From NCBI GenBank assembly GCA_020851835.1, contig JADZBZ010000324.1, positions 1-6,522 on the forward strand: a stretch of 6,522 bases of DNA. The letters run 5' to 3'. The stretch's first letter is position 1. Every line of letters starts with the position of its first letter. A program made the position numbers and the translations under genes. The notes under the pieces were generated by a model. The model was not told where the DNA came from. It ran no database searches and saw only the letters and a list, made by a program, of their open reading frames with translations. Of this stretch, positions 1 to 6,522 are shown piece after piece. The DNA is from Acidobacteriota bacterium (lineage in GTDB: Bacteria; Acidobacteriota; Vicinamibacteria; Vicinamibacterales; UBA2999).

Positions 1-187
1 CCGAGCCCATGGCGCCGCTGGTGAGCGTGGCGGCCTTTTCCCACATCACGACCCTGGCGCCGCGGCTGGCCGCGCCCATCGCCGCAAAGCACCCCGAGGC
101 GCCGCCCCCGATGACCAGCACGTCGGCGTCGACTTCCTCGGTCCTGTCCCACTCGATGGGATAGGGCCATTCGGTAGGACCCGTCAT
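1..187 (-). CDS. FAD-dependent oxidoreductase, N-terminal fragment (fumarate reductase/succinate dehydrogenase flavoprotein-like)
   Basis: Reading leftward from ATG at 187-185, 62 codons are present before the window edge, so only the N-terminus is visible. After a polar leader containing WPYPIEW comes a Rossmann beta-alpha-beta unit: DADVLVIGGGASG has the G27-G-G29-x-x-G32 dinucleotide motif. Strand 2, RVVMWEK, ends in E50, the acidic residue that normally holds the adenosine ribose of FAD. The following TLTSGAMGS resembles the Ser/Gly-rich segment that follows the FAD motif in the COG1053 (Sdh/Frd/AprA-like) flavoproteins. Family knowledge therefore supports FAD binding, but the substrate cannot be told because the catalytic part is missing. 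The start is favoured because an in-frame TGA lies 33 bases upstream with no other start codon between. No clear Shine-Dalgarno sequence precedes it. The gene is transcribed divergently from the regulator, and a promoter-like element lies at 232-259. There is no visible signal peptide or Tat motif. Confidence 0.82.
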   Translation of the reverse strand, partial: MTGPTEWPYPIEWDRTEEVDADVLVIGGGASGCFAAMGAASRGARVVMWEKAATLTSGAMGS

Positions 188-231
188 GCCGCCGAGCGTA
201 GAGGGGGCGCACCGGACACGTCATTGGGTAC
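188..231. other. Short divergent intergenic spacer
   Basis: This gap separates the starts of the minus-strand flavoprotein and the plus-strand regulator. It would carry the flavoprotein leader if the promoter at 232-259 is used. A purine-rich GAGGGGG run at 201-207 lies on the plus strand, 24 bases before GTG 232, too far to be a normal ribosome site for that start. An in-frame TAG at 199-201 prevents the regulator from extending further upstream. No convincing plus-strand -35/-10 pair was found; GATAAA at 234-239 could be a lone -10-like element. Confidence 0.5.
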
Positions 232-259
232 GTGATAAATTCTTCTCAAATCTTGTCAA
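232..259 (-). promoter_or_regulatory. Candidate sigma70-type promoter for the divergent flavoprotein gene
   Basis: Read on the minus strand, a perfect consensus -35 hexamer TTGACA (259-254) is followed after 16 bases by TATCAC (237-232), a 4/6 match to the -10 consensus. Transcription would begin near 225, leaving a leader of about 38 nt before the flavoprotein ATG at 187. The element lies in an island that is only about 28% GC (8 of 29 bases at 232-260) within strongly GC-rich DNA, which strengthens the call. It overlaps the first codons of the divergent regulator if that gene starts at 232. Confidence 0.55.
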
Positions 260-1671
260 AGGCGCGCCTGACGTACCTCTTCGGCGGCTTCACCCTGCAC
301 GCGACCAGCCGGCTCCTCGTGCGCGAGGGAACGGTCGTTCCCTTGACGTCGAAAGCGTTCGACACCCTGCTGGTCCTGGTGGAGGCCGCCGGCTGCATCG
401 TGGGAAAAGACGAGCTGCTGCGACGGGTGTGGCCGGACACAGTGGTCGAGGAATCGAATCTGACCCAGACCATCTTCATGCTGCGCAAGGCGCTGGGCGA
501 CGCCGTCCGGGAGCACCGCTTCATCGTGACGGTCCCCAAACAGGGTTACTGCTTCGTGCCCGACGTGCACGAGCGGCCCGACGCGCGGGAGGATCTGGCC
601 GAGGCCACAGCTTCCCGCGCCCTTCTGGGCCGCCGGCTTCCCGAGCACGCCGAGGCGCGTCAGCTTTGTCTGAAAGGCCGCCACTTCTGGGCGAGGCGCT
701 CGGCGGGAGCGCTTGAAAAAGCCATCCGGTGCTTCCAGCAAGCCATCGACAAGGAGCCCCGACACGCACCGGCCTATGCCGGGCTGGCCGACTGCTACGC
801 GATTCTCAGCCAGTGCAGCGGCCTGCCGGCGTCCGACACCATGCCGAAGGCCCGGGCCGCCGCGGAAGAGGCGCTTCGCCTGGACGAGTCGCTGGTCGAG
901 GCCCACGCGACCCTCGCGCTGGTGAGCATGCTGTACGACTGGGACTGGCCCGCGGCCGAAGCCGGGTTTCAGCGTGCCCTCGCGCTCGATCCGGCCTACG
1001 CACCGACGCGACACTGGTATGGGATGTATCAGGCGGCACACGGGCGATTCGCGGCCGCGATCGCCGAGGTGGGTCGTGCCCAGCAGTTCGCGCCCCTCTC
1101 GCTGGCCATCAACACCGACCTCGCTCTCGTGCTCTACCTGGCGCGCCGCTACGAGGACGCGGTGGCTCAGTACCGGGCGGCCATCGACCTCGACCCCGGC
1201 TTCACCGACGCGCAACTGGGCATCCTGATGGCCTACGGCGAGATGGGGATGCCCGGCCGACCGATCTCGGAATTCATGCGCTCGCCCGAGACCCTCAGCC
1301 GCGACGCCGCGGCCGCGCTCGAGTCGGCCTACGCGCAGTCGGGCGTGCAGGGATACTGGCGCGCCTTTCTCGACCTGGCCGAGTCGCCGTCGCGCGAGGT
1401 CTACGGTTCGCCGTACGTGCGCGCCCGCCTGTATGCCGCGATCGGCCGCGTGCCGCAGGCGCTCCAGTGGCTCGAGACCGCCCTCGACGAGCGTGACGCG
1501 GGTCTGTCGCTGGTCAGGGTCGATCCCGGGCTCGACCGTCTTCGCGCGGAACCGCGCTGGCTGGCCATTGTCGAGCAGGTGGGCCTGGCCGACCGAATCG
1601 TGACGCCGGTGACGACACGTGCCGCGGCCGGCACGGCTCCGGCTCTCGCGCGGATCGATCCGAAGCGGTAA
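232..1671 (+). CDS. Winged-helix (OmpR/PhoB-type) transcriptional regulator fused to a TPR domain
   Basis: The 479-residue protein opens with a Trans_reg_C winged-helix domain at about residues 15-110. It has the YLFGGFTL entry strands, PLTSKAFDTLLVLVE, the DELLRRVWPD turn, recognition helix EESNLTQTIFMLRKAL, and the wing ending VPKQGYCFV. There is no receiver domain, so it is not a classical phospho-regulated response regulator. A short linker leads to TPR repeats from about residue 140 to 330 (LKGRHFWARR, AYAGLADCYAIL, YDWDWPAAEAGFQRALALDP, INTDLALVLYLARRYEDAVAQYRAAIDLDP), then a helical tail. No transmembrane segment is visible, unlike CadC-type relatives, so it should be cytosolic. All six cysteines (C55, C107, C146, C167, C188, C195) lie in the first 195 residues. 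The start is uncertain: GTG at 232 gives the longest form, and TTG at 253 gives one seven residues shorter that better fits the family. Neither has a good ribosome site. The next gene follows after 29 bp, suggesting co-transcription. The signal sensed is unknown. Confidence 0.88.
   Translation: MINSSQILSKARLTYLFGGFTLHATSRLLVREGTVVPLTSKAFDTLLVLVEAAGCIVGKDELLRRVWPDTVVEESNLTQTIFMLRKALGDAVREHRFIVTVPKQGYCFVPDVHERPDAREDLAEATASRALLGRRLPEHAEARQLCLKGRHFWARRSAGALEKAIRCFQQAIDKEPRHAPAYAGLADCYAILSQCSGLPASDTMPKARAAAEEALRLDESLVEAHATLALVSMLYDWDWPAAEAGFQRALALDPAYAPTRHWYGMYQAAHGRFAAAIAEVGRAQQFAPLSLAINTDLALVLYLARRYEDAVAQYRAAIDLDPGFTDAQLGILMAYGEMGMPGRPISEFMRSPETLSRDAAAALESAYAQSGVQGYWRAFLDLAESPSREVYGSPYVRARLYAAIGRVPQALQWLETALDERDAGLSLVRVDPGLDRLRAEPRWLAIVEQVGLADRIVTPVTTRAAAGTAPALARIDPKR
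241..260. repeat. Tandem 10-bp direct repeat, candidate operator for the adjacent winged-helix regulator
   Basis: Two head-to-tail units, TCTTCTCAAA (241-250) and TCTTGTCAAA (251-260), differ at one base and recur exactly one helical turn apart. A degenerate third unit, matching at about half the positions, can be aligned at 231-240 or 232-241. OmpR/PhoB-type winged-helix proteins typically bind head-to-tail on direct repeats with a period of about 10-11 bp. The repeat covers the -35 box of the minus-strand promoter and the start region of the regulator gene. It could therefore act in both autoregulation and control of the flavoprotein gene. The operator role is inference; only the repeat itself is seen. 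Confidence 0.5.
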
Positions 1672-1700
1672 CATGGCCCCAACGTGATGATCTGGCCGAC

Positions 1701-3335
1701 ATGAACGATCGACAACCGGACCTGACCCATCTCCCAAATCTCCGCCGCAAGCCGGAACACGGTCCGGTTCGCAGCCGCCGGCCCGTCTACCAGGATCTGC
1801 TGCCGCCGTGCAATCACGCTTGTCCGGCCGGTGAGCCGGTGCAGGCCTGGCTGGCCGATGCGCAGGCGGGCCGCTACCGTGAAGCCTGGTCGACGCTCGT
1901 CGCCGCCAACCCGTTCCCCGCGATCCACGGCCGTGTCTGCTATCACCCGTGCGAGTCGTCCTGCAATCGCGAGCGTCTGGATGGCACGGTCGGCATCCAT
2001 TCGGTGGAGCGGTTTCTCGGCGATTTGGCGCTCGAGCAGGGTTGGCCCCTGCCACCGCCATCCTCGGATTCCGGACGGCGCGTCCTCGTGGTGGGTGCCG
2101 GGCCGAGCGGGCTCTCGGCCGCCTACCACCTGCGCCGGCTCGGGCACGATGTCGTGGTGCGCGACGCCGGCCCGGTGGCGGGCGGGATGATGCACTTCGG
2201 GATTCCCGCCTATCGGCTGCCCCGTGCGGTGCTCGATGCCGAAGTGGCGCGGGTCGCCGCCCTCGGCGTGAGGTTCGAGTTCAACCACACGGTCGAGAAT
2301 CTCGAGGAGGAATGGACCGATGGCGGCTTTGCGGCCGTGTTCCTCGCCATCGGGGCGCACTTGTCGAAGCGGGCCCACATTCCCTCGTGCGATGCCGGAC
2401 GCATGCTCGACGCCGTGTCGTACCTGCGCGACGTGGAGGCCGGCACGCCGCCGGTGCTTGGCCGGCGCGTGGCGGTGTACGGCGGTGGCAACACGGCCAT
2501 GGACGCGGCGCGCACGGCGCTTCGCCTCGGCCACGAGCCGCTCATCATCTACCGGCGCGACCGCGCGCACATGCCCGCGCACGACTTCGAGGCCACCGAG
2601 GCGCTCGAAGAGGGCGTGCAGATTCACTGGCTCCGGGCCATCGCCGGACTCGAGGAAGGCGCCCTCAAGGTGGAGATCATGGCGCTCGACGCCGACGGCC
2701 GCCCGCGCGGCACCGGAGAGTTCGAGACCATTGGCGCCGACGCGCTGATCCTGGCCCTCGGCCAGGAGGCCGACACGCGGTTTCTTCGCGGCATCGACGG
2801 TGTCGTGATGCGCGGCGACGGCACGGTGGAAGTGGACGGGGCGATGATGACCGGCCGGCCGGGCCTGTTTGCCGGCGGCGACATGGTGCCCGCCGAGCGC
2901 AGCGTCACCTTTGCCGTCGGGCACGGTTCGAAGGCCGCGCGCCACATCGACGCGTTCCTTCGGGGCGCCCCGTGGGAGGCGACCGCGCCGCCGCCCCTGG
3001 CAACCTTCGAGAAGCTGCACCTGTGGTTCTACACCGAGGTCACGCATCGCCCGCAGGCGCGCACGGCCCTGGACGAACGCCGCCGGACGTTCGGCGAGGT
3101 GGTGTCGGGCCTGTCCGAGGCCGAGGCGCGCTTCGAGGCCGCGCGGTGCCTGTCGTGCGGCACCTGCTTCGAGTGCGACGGCTGTTATGCGGCCTGTCCC
3201 GAGGACGCCATCATCAAGCTGGGACCCGGGCGTCGCTACGAGTACGACTACACGAAGTGCACCGGCTGCGCGATCTGCTTCGAGCAGTGCCCGTGTCACG
3301 CCATCACCATGGTGCGCGAGCTCGACGTTCGCTGA
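1701..3335 (+). CDS. GltD-like NAD(P)H-dependent iron-sulfur flavoprotein with C-terminal 2[4Fe-4S] ferredoxin domain
   Basis: A 544-residue electron-transfer flavoprotein of the glutamate-synthase small-subunit superfamily (COG0493). The N-terminal helical Fe-S domain carries C37-x3-C41-P and C80-x3-C84-x3-C88 (CYHPCESSC). The FAD Rossmann motif VVGAGPSG (G132-G137) comes next, and an NAD(P) Rossmann motif YGGGNTAMDAAR begins at G261. YRRDRAHMPA (from Y284) matches the segment that contacts the NADPH 2'-phosphate in GltD-type enzymes, so NADPH is the likelier nucleotide. AGGD at 391-394 closes the FAD site. The C-terminal domain has C489/C492/C495/C499-P and C520/C523/C526/C530-P, two classical [4Fe-4S] motifs, preceded by C483-x2-C486. 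Ordinary GltD lacks this ferredoxin tail, and no large glutamate synthase subunit is adjacent, so a 'glutamate synthase small chain' label would mislead. DsrL has a similar build, but no dsr gene is seen. Lying 11 bp before the PFOR gene, it probably exchanges electrons between NAD(P)(H) and ferredoxin or PFOR. That partner role is inferred. Confidence 0.93.
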   Translation: MNDRQPDLTHLPNLRRKPEHGPVRSRRPVYQDLLPPCNHACPAGEPVQAWLADAQAGRYREAWSTLVAANPFPAIHGRVCYHPCESSCNRERLDGTVGIHSVERFLGDLALEQGWPLPPPSSDSGRRVLVVGAGPSGLSAAYHLRRLGHDVVVRDAGPVAGGMMHFGIPAYRLPRAVLDAEVARVAALGVRFEFNHTVENLEEEWTDGGFAAVFLAIGAHLSKRAHIPSCDAGRMLDAVSYLRDVEAGTPPVLGRRVAVYGGGNTAMDAARTALRLGHEPLIIYRRDRAHMPAHDFEATEALEEGVQIHWLRAIAGLEEGALKVEIMALDADGRPRGTGEFETIGADALILALGQEADTRFLRGIDGVVMRGDGTVEVDGAMMTGRPGLFAGGDMVPAERSVTFAVGHGSKAARHIDAFLRGAPWEATAPPPLATFEKLHLWFYTEVTHRPQARTALDERRRTFGEVVSGLSEAEARFEAARCLSCGTCFECDGCYAACPEDAIIKLGPGRRYEYDYTKCTGCAICFEQCPCHAITMVRELDVR

Positions 3336-3346
3336 AGATCGTTTCG

Positions 3347-6300
3347 ATGTCCCAGCCCTCAGCCCCCCGCTCCCAGCCCGCCACCGCTACCATCGACGGC
3401 AACGAGGCGTGCGCCAGCGTCGCCTACCGCCTGAACGAGGTTTGCGCCATCTACCCGATTACGCCTTCGTCCACGATGGCGGAGCTGGCCGACCAGTGGT
3501 CGGGCGAGCGGAAGCCGAACATCTGGGGCGACGTGCCGACGGTGATCGAGATGCAGAGCGAGGGCGGTGCGGCCGGCGCCGTGCACGGCTCGCTGCAGGC
3601 CGGCGCCCTGACGACGACCTTCACGGCATCGCAGGGCCTGCTCCTGATGATCCCGAACATGTTCAAGATTGCCGGCGAGCTGACGCCGGCCGTCTTTCAC
3701 GTGGCCGCCCGTTCACTCGCCTCGCACGCCCTGTCAATCTTCGGGGATCACCAGGACGTGATGGCCGCGCGCGGTACCGGCTTCGCGCAGTTGTCATCGG
3801 CATCGGTCCAGGAAGCGCACGATCTGGCGGCCGTCGCGCAGATGGCCACGCTCGAATCCCGCGTGCCCTTCATCCATTTCTTCGACGGCTTCCGCACTTC
3901 GCACGAGATCAACCGCATTCACGTGCTGTCGGACGAGGACCTCCGCGCGTTGGTCGACGATCCGCTGCTCATCGCGCACCGGGCAAGGGCGCTCAATCCC
4001 GACCACCCGTTCATTCGGGGCACCGCGCAGAACCCCGACGTGTACTTCCAGATGCGCGAGGCGGCCAACCGCTACTACCAGCGCGTGCCCGACGTGGTGG
4101 CCCGGGCGATGGCGCGGTTCGAGGCCCGCGTGGGCCGGCACTACGGTCTTTGTGAGTACCATGGGGCACCCGACGCGGAGCGCGCGATCGTGATGATGGG
4201 CTCGGGCGTCGGCGCGGCCGGCGAAGCCGTGGATCGTCTCGTCACGGCCGGCCAGCGCGTGGGCCTGCTGCAGGTGCGCCTGTTCCGCCCCTTCCCCGGG
4301 GCGCACCTCCTCGAAGCCCTGCCCTCGACCGTTCGGGCCATCGCCGTGCTCGATCGCACCAAGGAGCCGGGCGCCACCGGCGAGCCGTTGTACCAGGATG
4401 TCGTGGCCACGCTGGCGGAGCGCGCCGCGACCGGCTCCGCGGTGCCGATGCCGCGCGTGATTGGCGGCCGCTACGGCCTGTCGTCCAAGGAGTTCACGCC
4501 CGCCATGGCGAAGGCGGTGCTCGACGAGCTGTGGGTGGCATCGCCACGAACGCACTTCACCGTGGGCATCACCGACGACGTCGGCGGCACGAGCCTGCCG
4601 GTCGACTCGTCGTTCACCGCTGAATCCGACGAGGTGTTCCGCGCGGTCTTCTTCGGCCTCGGTGCCGACGGCACCGTGGGCGCCAACAAGAACACGATCA
4701 AAATCATCGGGGAAGACCCGAAGACCCACGTCCAGGCCTACTTCGTCTACGACTCGAAGAAGTCCGGATCGCAGACCGTGTCGTACCTGCGGTTCGGCCC
4801 CGAACCCATTCGCTCGACCTACCTGGCCGGATCGGCGCAATTCATCGGGTGCCACCAGTTCCAGTTCATCGAGAAACTCGACGTGCTGGCACTCGCCGCT
4901 CCTGGCGCCACCCTGCTGCTCAACAGCCCCTACGGCGTCGACGAGGTGTGGAATCGACTGCCGCGAGCCGCGCAGGAACGAATCATCGAGCGGCGCATGC
5001 GTGTCTGGACGATCGATGCCGACCGGGTCGCCCGCGACGCCGGTCTCGGCTCGCACGCCAACAGCGTGCTGCAGGCGTGCTTTTTCGCCGTGTCGGGCGT
5101 GCTGCCCCGCGGCGAGGCCATCGACCGGATCAAGGCGGCCATCAAGAAGACCTACCGCTCGAAGGGCGCCGAGGTGGTGCAGAAGAACTTCGATGCCGTG
5201 GACCGCACGCTGGCCGTCCTCGACGAAGTCGACGTGCCACGAGAGGCCTCCGGCAGCCGGCCGCGCCTGCCGATCGTGGCCCCCGGCGCGCCCGACTTCG
5301 TCACCGGCGTCGTGAAGACCATGCTCGAGGGCCGCGGCGACGGCCTGCCCGTAAGCGCGTTCCCCGTCGACGGAACCTTTCCGAGCGCCACGTCCCGGTG
5401 GGAGAAGCGCGGCATTTCGGCGACCGTGCCGTTCTGGGAGGCCGGCATCTGCATCCAGTGCGGCAACTGCTCCTTCGTGTGTCCGCACAGCGTGATACGC
5501 GCGAAGGTGTATCCGTCGGCGCGGCTGGACGGTGCGCCCGAGGGATTCGCGTCGGCGCCCATCGACGCGCGCGGATTCCCCGACACGCGCTACACGCTGC
5601 AGGTTTACGAGGAAGACTGCACGGGCTGCGGCCTCTGCGTCGAAGCGTGCCCCGTGAAGGATCCGTCGGTGAGCGGCCGCCGCGCCATCAACATGGGAAG
5701 CCGCGACGCCGACGCGGAGCCGGCGCGCAGCCGCACGGCGTTCTTCGAGACGCTGCCCATCACCGAGCGGGGTCAAGTGGACTTCTCGACGGTCCGCGGC
5801 ACGCAGCTGCTCGAGCCGCTGTTCGAGTTTCCCGGCGCCTGCGCCGGCTGCGGTGAGACGCCGTACCTGAAGCTGGTGTCGCAGCTTTTCGGCGACCGCA
5901 TGGTGGTGGCCAACGCCACCGGGTGTTCGTCCATCTACGGCGGCAACCTGCCAACCACCCCGTGGGCCGTGAACGCCGAAGGCCGCGGGCCCGCGTGGGC
6001 CAACTCGCTGTTCGAGGACAACGCCGAGTTCGGTCTCGGGATGCGGCTGGCCGCCGACCATCAGCTGGCCGCGGCTCGTCGTCTGCTGGAGGCCATGCGC
6101 GGGCGTCTCGACGGCGAGCTGATCGAGGCCCTGCTGGCGGCGCCGCAGCGGACCGAGTACGACATCCGGCAGCAGCGCGCGCGGGTTGGCGAGCTCGTGG
6201 TGCAGTTGTCGGGCATGGACGATACGACGGCGCGCCGGCTGCTGTCGGTTGCCGGCCAGCTCGTGCGCCGCAGCGTGTGGATTGTCGGCGGCGACGGGTG

Positions 6301-6522
6301 GGCCTACGACATCGGATCGGGCGGACTGGATCATGTCCTGGCGGGCGAGCGCGACGTCAACGTGCTGGTGCTCGACACCGAGGTCTACTCGAACACCGGC
6401 GGCCAGGCCTCCAAGTCCACGCCCCTTGGCGCCGTGGCCAAGTTCGCGAGTGCGGGCAAGCAGACCGAGAAGAAGGACCTGGCCCTGCAGGCCATGGCCT
6501 ACGGGCACGTCTACGTGGCGCG
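3347..6522 (+). CDS. nifJ: Pyruvate:ferredoxin (flavodoxin) oxidoreductase, single-chain NifJ type, 3' end beyond window
   Basis: The frame stays open from ATG 3347 to the right edge: 1058 codons of a family usually about 1170-1200 long. The enzyme converts pyruvate and CoA to acetyl-CoA and CO2, reducing ferredoxin or flavodoxin. Domain I has YPITPSST (T39), EMQSEGGAAG (E72) and AARSLASH (R122), matching T31, E64 and R114 of the Desulfovibrio africanus enzyme. The gamma domain shows GRYGLSSKEF and FGLGADGTVGANKNTIKIIG. The EKR motif is at 686-688. The ferredoxin domain has C702/C705/C708/C712 and C758/C761/C764/C768. The TPP domain has C832/C835 (CAGCGETPY) and C860 (ATGCSS), three ligands of the proximal cluster, then GDGWAYDIG (G982-D983-G984) and NTGGQ (1016-1020). 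The fourth cluster cysteine should lie just past the edge. No frameshift or missing active-site residue is visible. The start follows the previous stop by 11 bp with only a weak GAAG upstream, and no other in-frame start fits. It is soluble and cytoplasmic. Confidence 0.97.
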   Translation, partial: MSQPSAPRSQPATATIDGNEACASVAYRLNEVCAIYPITPSSTMAELADQWSGERKPNIWGDVPTVIEMQSEGGAAGAVHGSLQAGALTTTFTASQGLLLMIPNMFKIAGELTPAVFHVAARSLASHALSIFGDHQDVMAARGTGFAQLSSASVQEAHDLAAVAQMATLESRVPFIHFFDGFRTSHEINRIHVLSDEDLRALVDDPLLIAHRARALNPDHPFIRGTAQNPDVYFQMREAANRYYQRVPDVVARAMARFEARVGRHYGLCEYHGAPDAERAIVMMGSGVGAAGEAVDRLVTAGQRVGLLQVRLFRPFPGAHLLEALPSTVRAIAVLDRTKEPGATGEPLYQDVVATLAERAATGSAVPMPRVIGGRYGLSSKEFTPAMAKAVLDELWVASPRTHFTVGITDDVGGTSLPVDSSFTAESDEVFRAVFFGLGADGTVGANKNTIKIIGEDPKTHVQAYFVYDSKKSGSQTVSYLRFGPEPIRSTYLAGSAQFIGCHQFQFIEKLDVLALAAPGATLLLNSPYGVDEVWNRLPRAAQERIIERRMRVWTIDADRVARDAGLGSHANSVLQACFFAVSGVLPRGEAIDRIKAAIKKTYRSKGAEVVQKNFDAVDRTLAVLDEVDVPREASGSRPRLPIVAPGAPDFVTGVVKTMLEGRGDGLPVSAFPVDGTFPSATSRWEKRGISATVPFWEAGICIQCGNCSFVCPHSVIRAKVYPSARLDGAPEGFASAPIDARGFPDTRYTLQVYEEDCTGCGLCVEACPVKDPSVSGRRAINMGSRDADAEPARSRTAFFETLPITERGQVDFSTVRGTQLLEPLFEFPGACAGCGETPYLKLVSQLFGDRMVVANATGCSSIYGGNLPTTPWAVNAEGRGPAWANSLFEDNAEFGLGMRLAADHQLAAARRLLEAMRGRLDGELIEALLAAPQRTEYDIRQQRARVGELVVQLSGMDDTTARRLLSVAGQLVRRSVWIVGGDGWAYDIGSGGLDHVLAGERDVNVLVLDTEVYSNTGGQASKSTPLGAVAKFASAGKQTEKKDLALQAMAYGHVYVA

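Noticed and set aside
232..1671. Two-component response regulator
   Set aside because: No receiver domain or phospho-acceptor aspartate motif precedes the winged helix, and no histidine kinase gene is adjacent.
1672..1700. Transcription terminator or promoter between the regulator and the flavoprotein
   Set aside because: The 29-bp gap shows neither a GC-rich hairpin followed by a T-run nor a recognisable -35/-10 pair.
256..2061. A 601-codon minus-strand open frame over the regulator and the start of the flavoprotein
   Set aside because: It spans two genuine plus-strand genes and the gap between them, has biased composition, and shows no domain. It is a shadow frame.
1401..3299. A 632-codon minus-strand open frame over the GltD-like gene
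   Set aside because: No motif is seen in the translation, whereas the plus strand shows FAD, NAD(P) and Fe-S motifs throughout.
1701..3335. Naming this gene gltD (glutamate synthase small subunit)
   Set aside because: It carries a C-terminal two-cluster ferredoxin domain absent from standard GltD, has a reduced N-terminal cysteine set, and lies next to PFOR rather than gltB.
1701..3335. Calling it DsrL of a dissimilatory sulfur pathway
   Set aside because: The domain order is similar, but no other dsr or sulfur-metabolism gene is visible, and the PFOR neighbour explains the context better.
2869..4155. A 428-codon plus-strand frame bridging the flavoprotein and PFOR genes
   Set aside because: It is out of frame with both real genes, Arg/Pro/Ala-rich and without domains. 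The true PFOR frame starts at 3347 and contains all the family motifs.
3794..6508. A 904-codon open frame on the minus strand opposite the PFOR gene
   Set aside because: The translation is rich in Arg/Ala/Gly/His, has no recognisable domain, and mirrors codons of a clearly conserved PFOR on the plus strand. Such stop-free antisense frames are expected in high-GC DNA.

Overview
The window is high-GC, gene-dense bacterial DNA with strong third-position G/C bias. It holds four genes: one divergent gene cut by the left edge, then three co-directional genes on the plus strand, the last cut by the right edge. A winged-helix/TPR regulator of this type (OmpR/PhoB-like DNA-binding domain fused directly to TPRs with YAGLADCYA- and YDWDW-type motifs) is characteristic of soil Acidobacteriota, especially Vicinamibacteria-like lineages. 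That assignment is an inference from gene style and composition, not a computed placement.

Layout. Positions 187 to 1 (minus) encode the N-terminus of an FAD-dependent oxidoreductase. The stretch around 188-260 is a compact divergent control region. It contains an AT-rich island at 232-260, a good sigma70-type promoter for the minus-strand gene, and a tandem 10-bp near-identical direct repeat (241-250 / 251-260). The regulator begins inside or just after this island and runs to 1671. After 29 bp comes a 544-residue GltD-like iron-sulfur flavoprotein (1701-3335) with a C-terminal two-cluster ferredoxin domain. After another 11 bp comes a pyruvate:ferredoxin (flavodoxin) oxidoreductase of the single-chain NifJ type (3347 to beyond 6522).

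How the genes may work together. NifJ-type enzymes oxidise pyruvate with CoA to acetyl-CoA and CO2, reducing ferredoxin or flavodoxin; the reverse reaction is also known. The neighbouring GltD-like protein has FAD and NAD(P)H sites plus Fe-S clusters, so it is a natural electron-transfer partner linking low-potential electrons to NAD(P)(H). The tight spacing suggests co-transcription. The upstream regulator, whose six cysteines all lie in its first 195 residues, may control this redox module and the divergent flavoprotein through the direct repeat. This regulatory link is a hypothesis.

No RNA genes, mobile elements, CRISPR arrays, terminators or origins were seen. Apart from the roughly 44-bp divergent gap there is no non-coding stretch of any size. 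Several very long open frames on the opposite strand are composition-driven shadows of the real genes.
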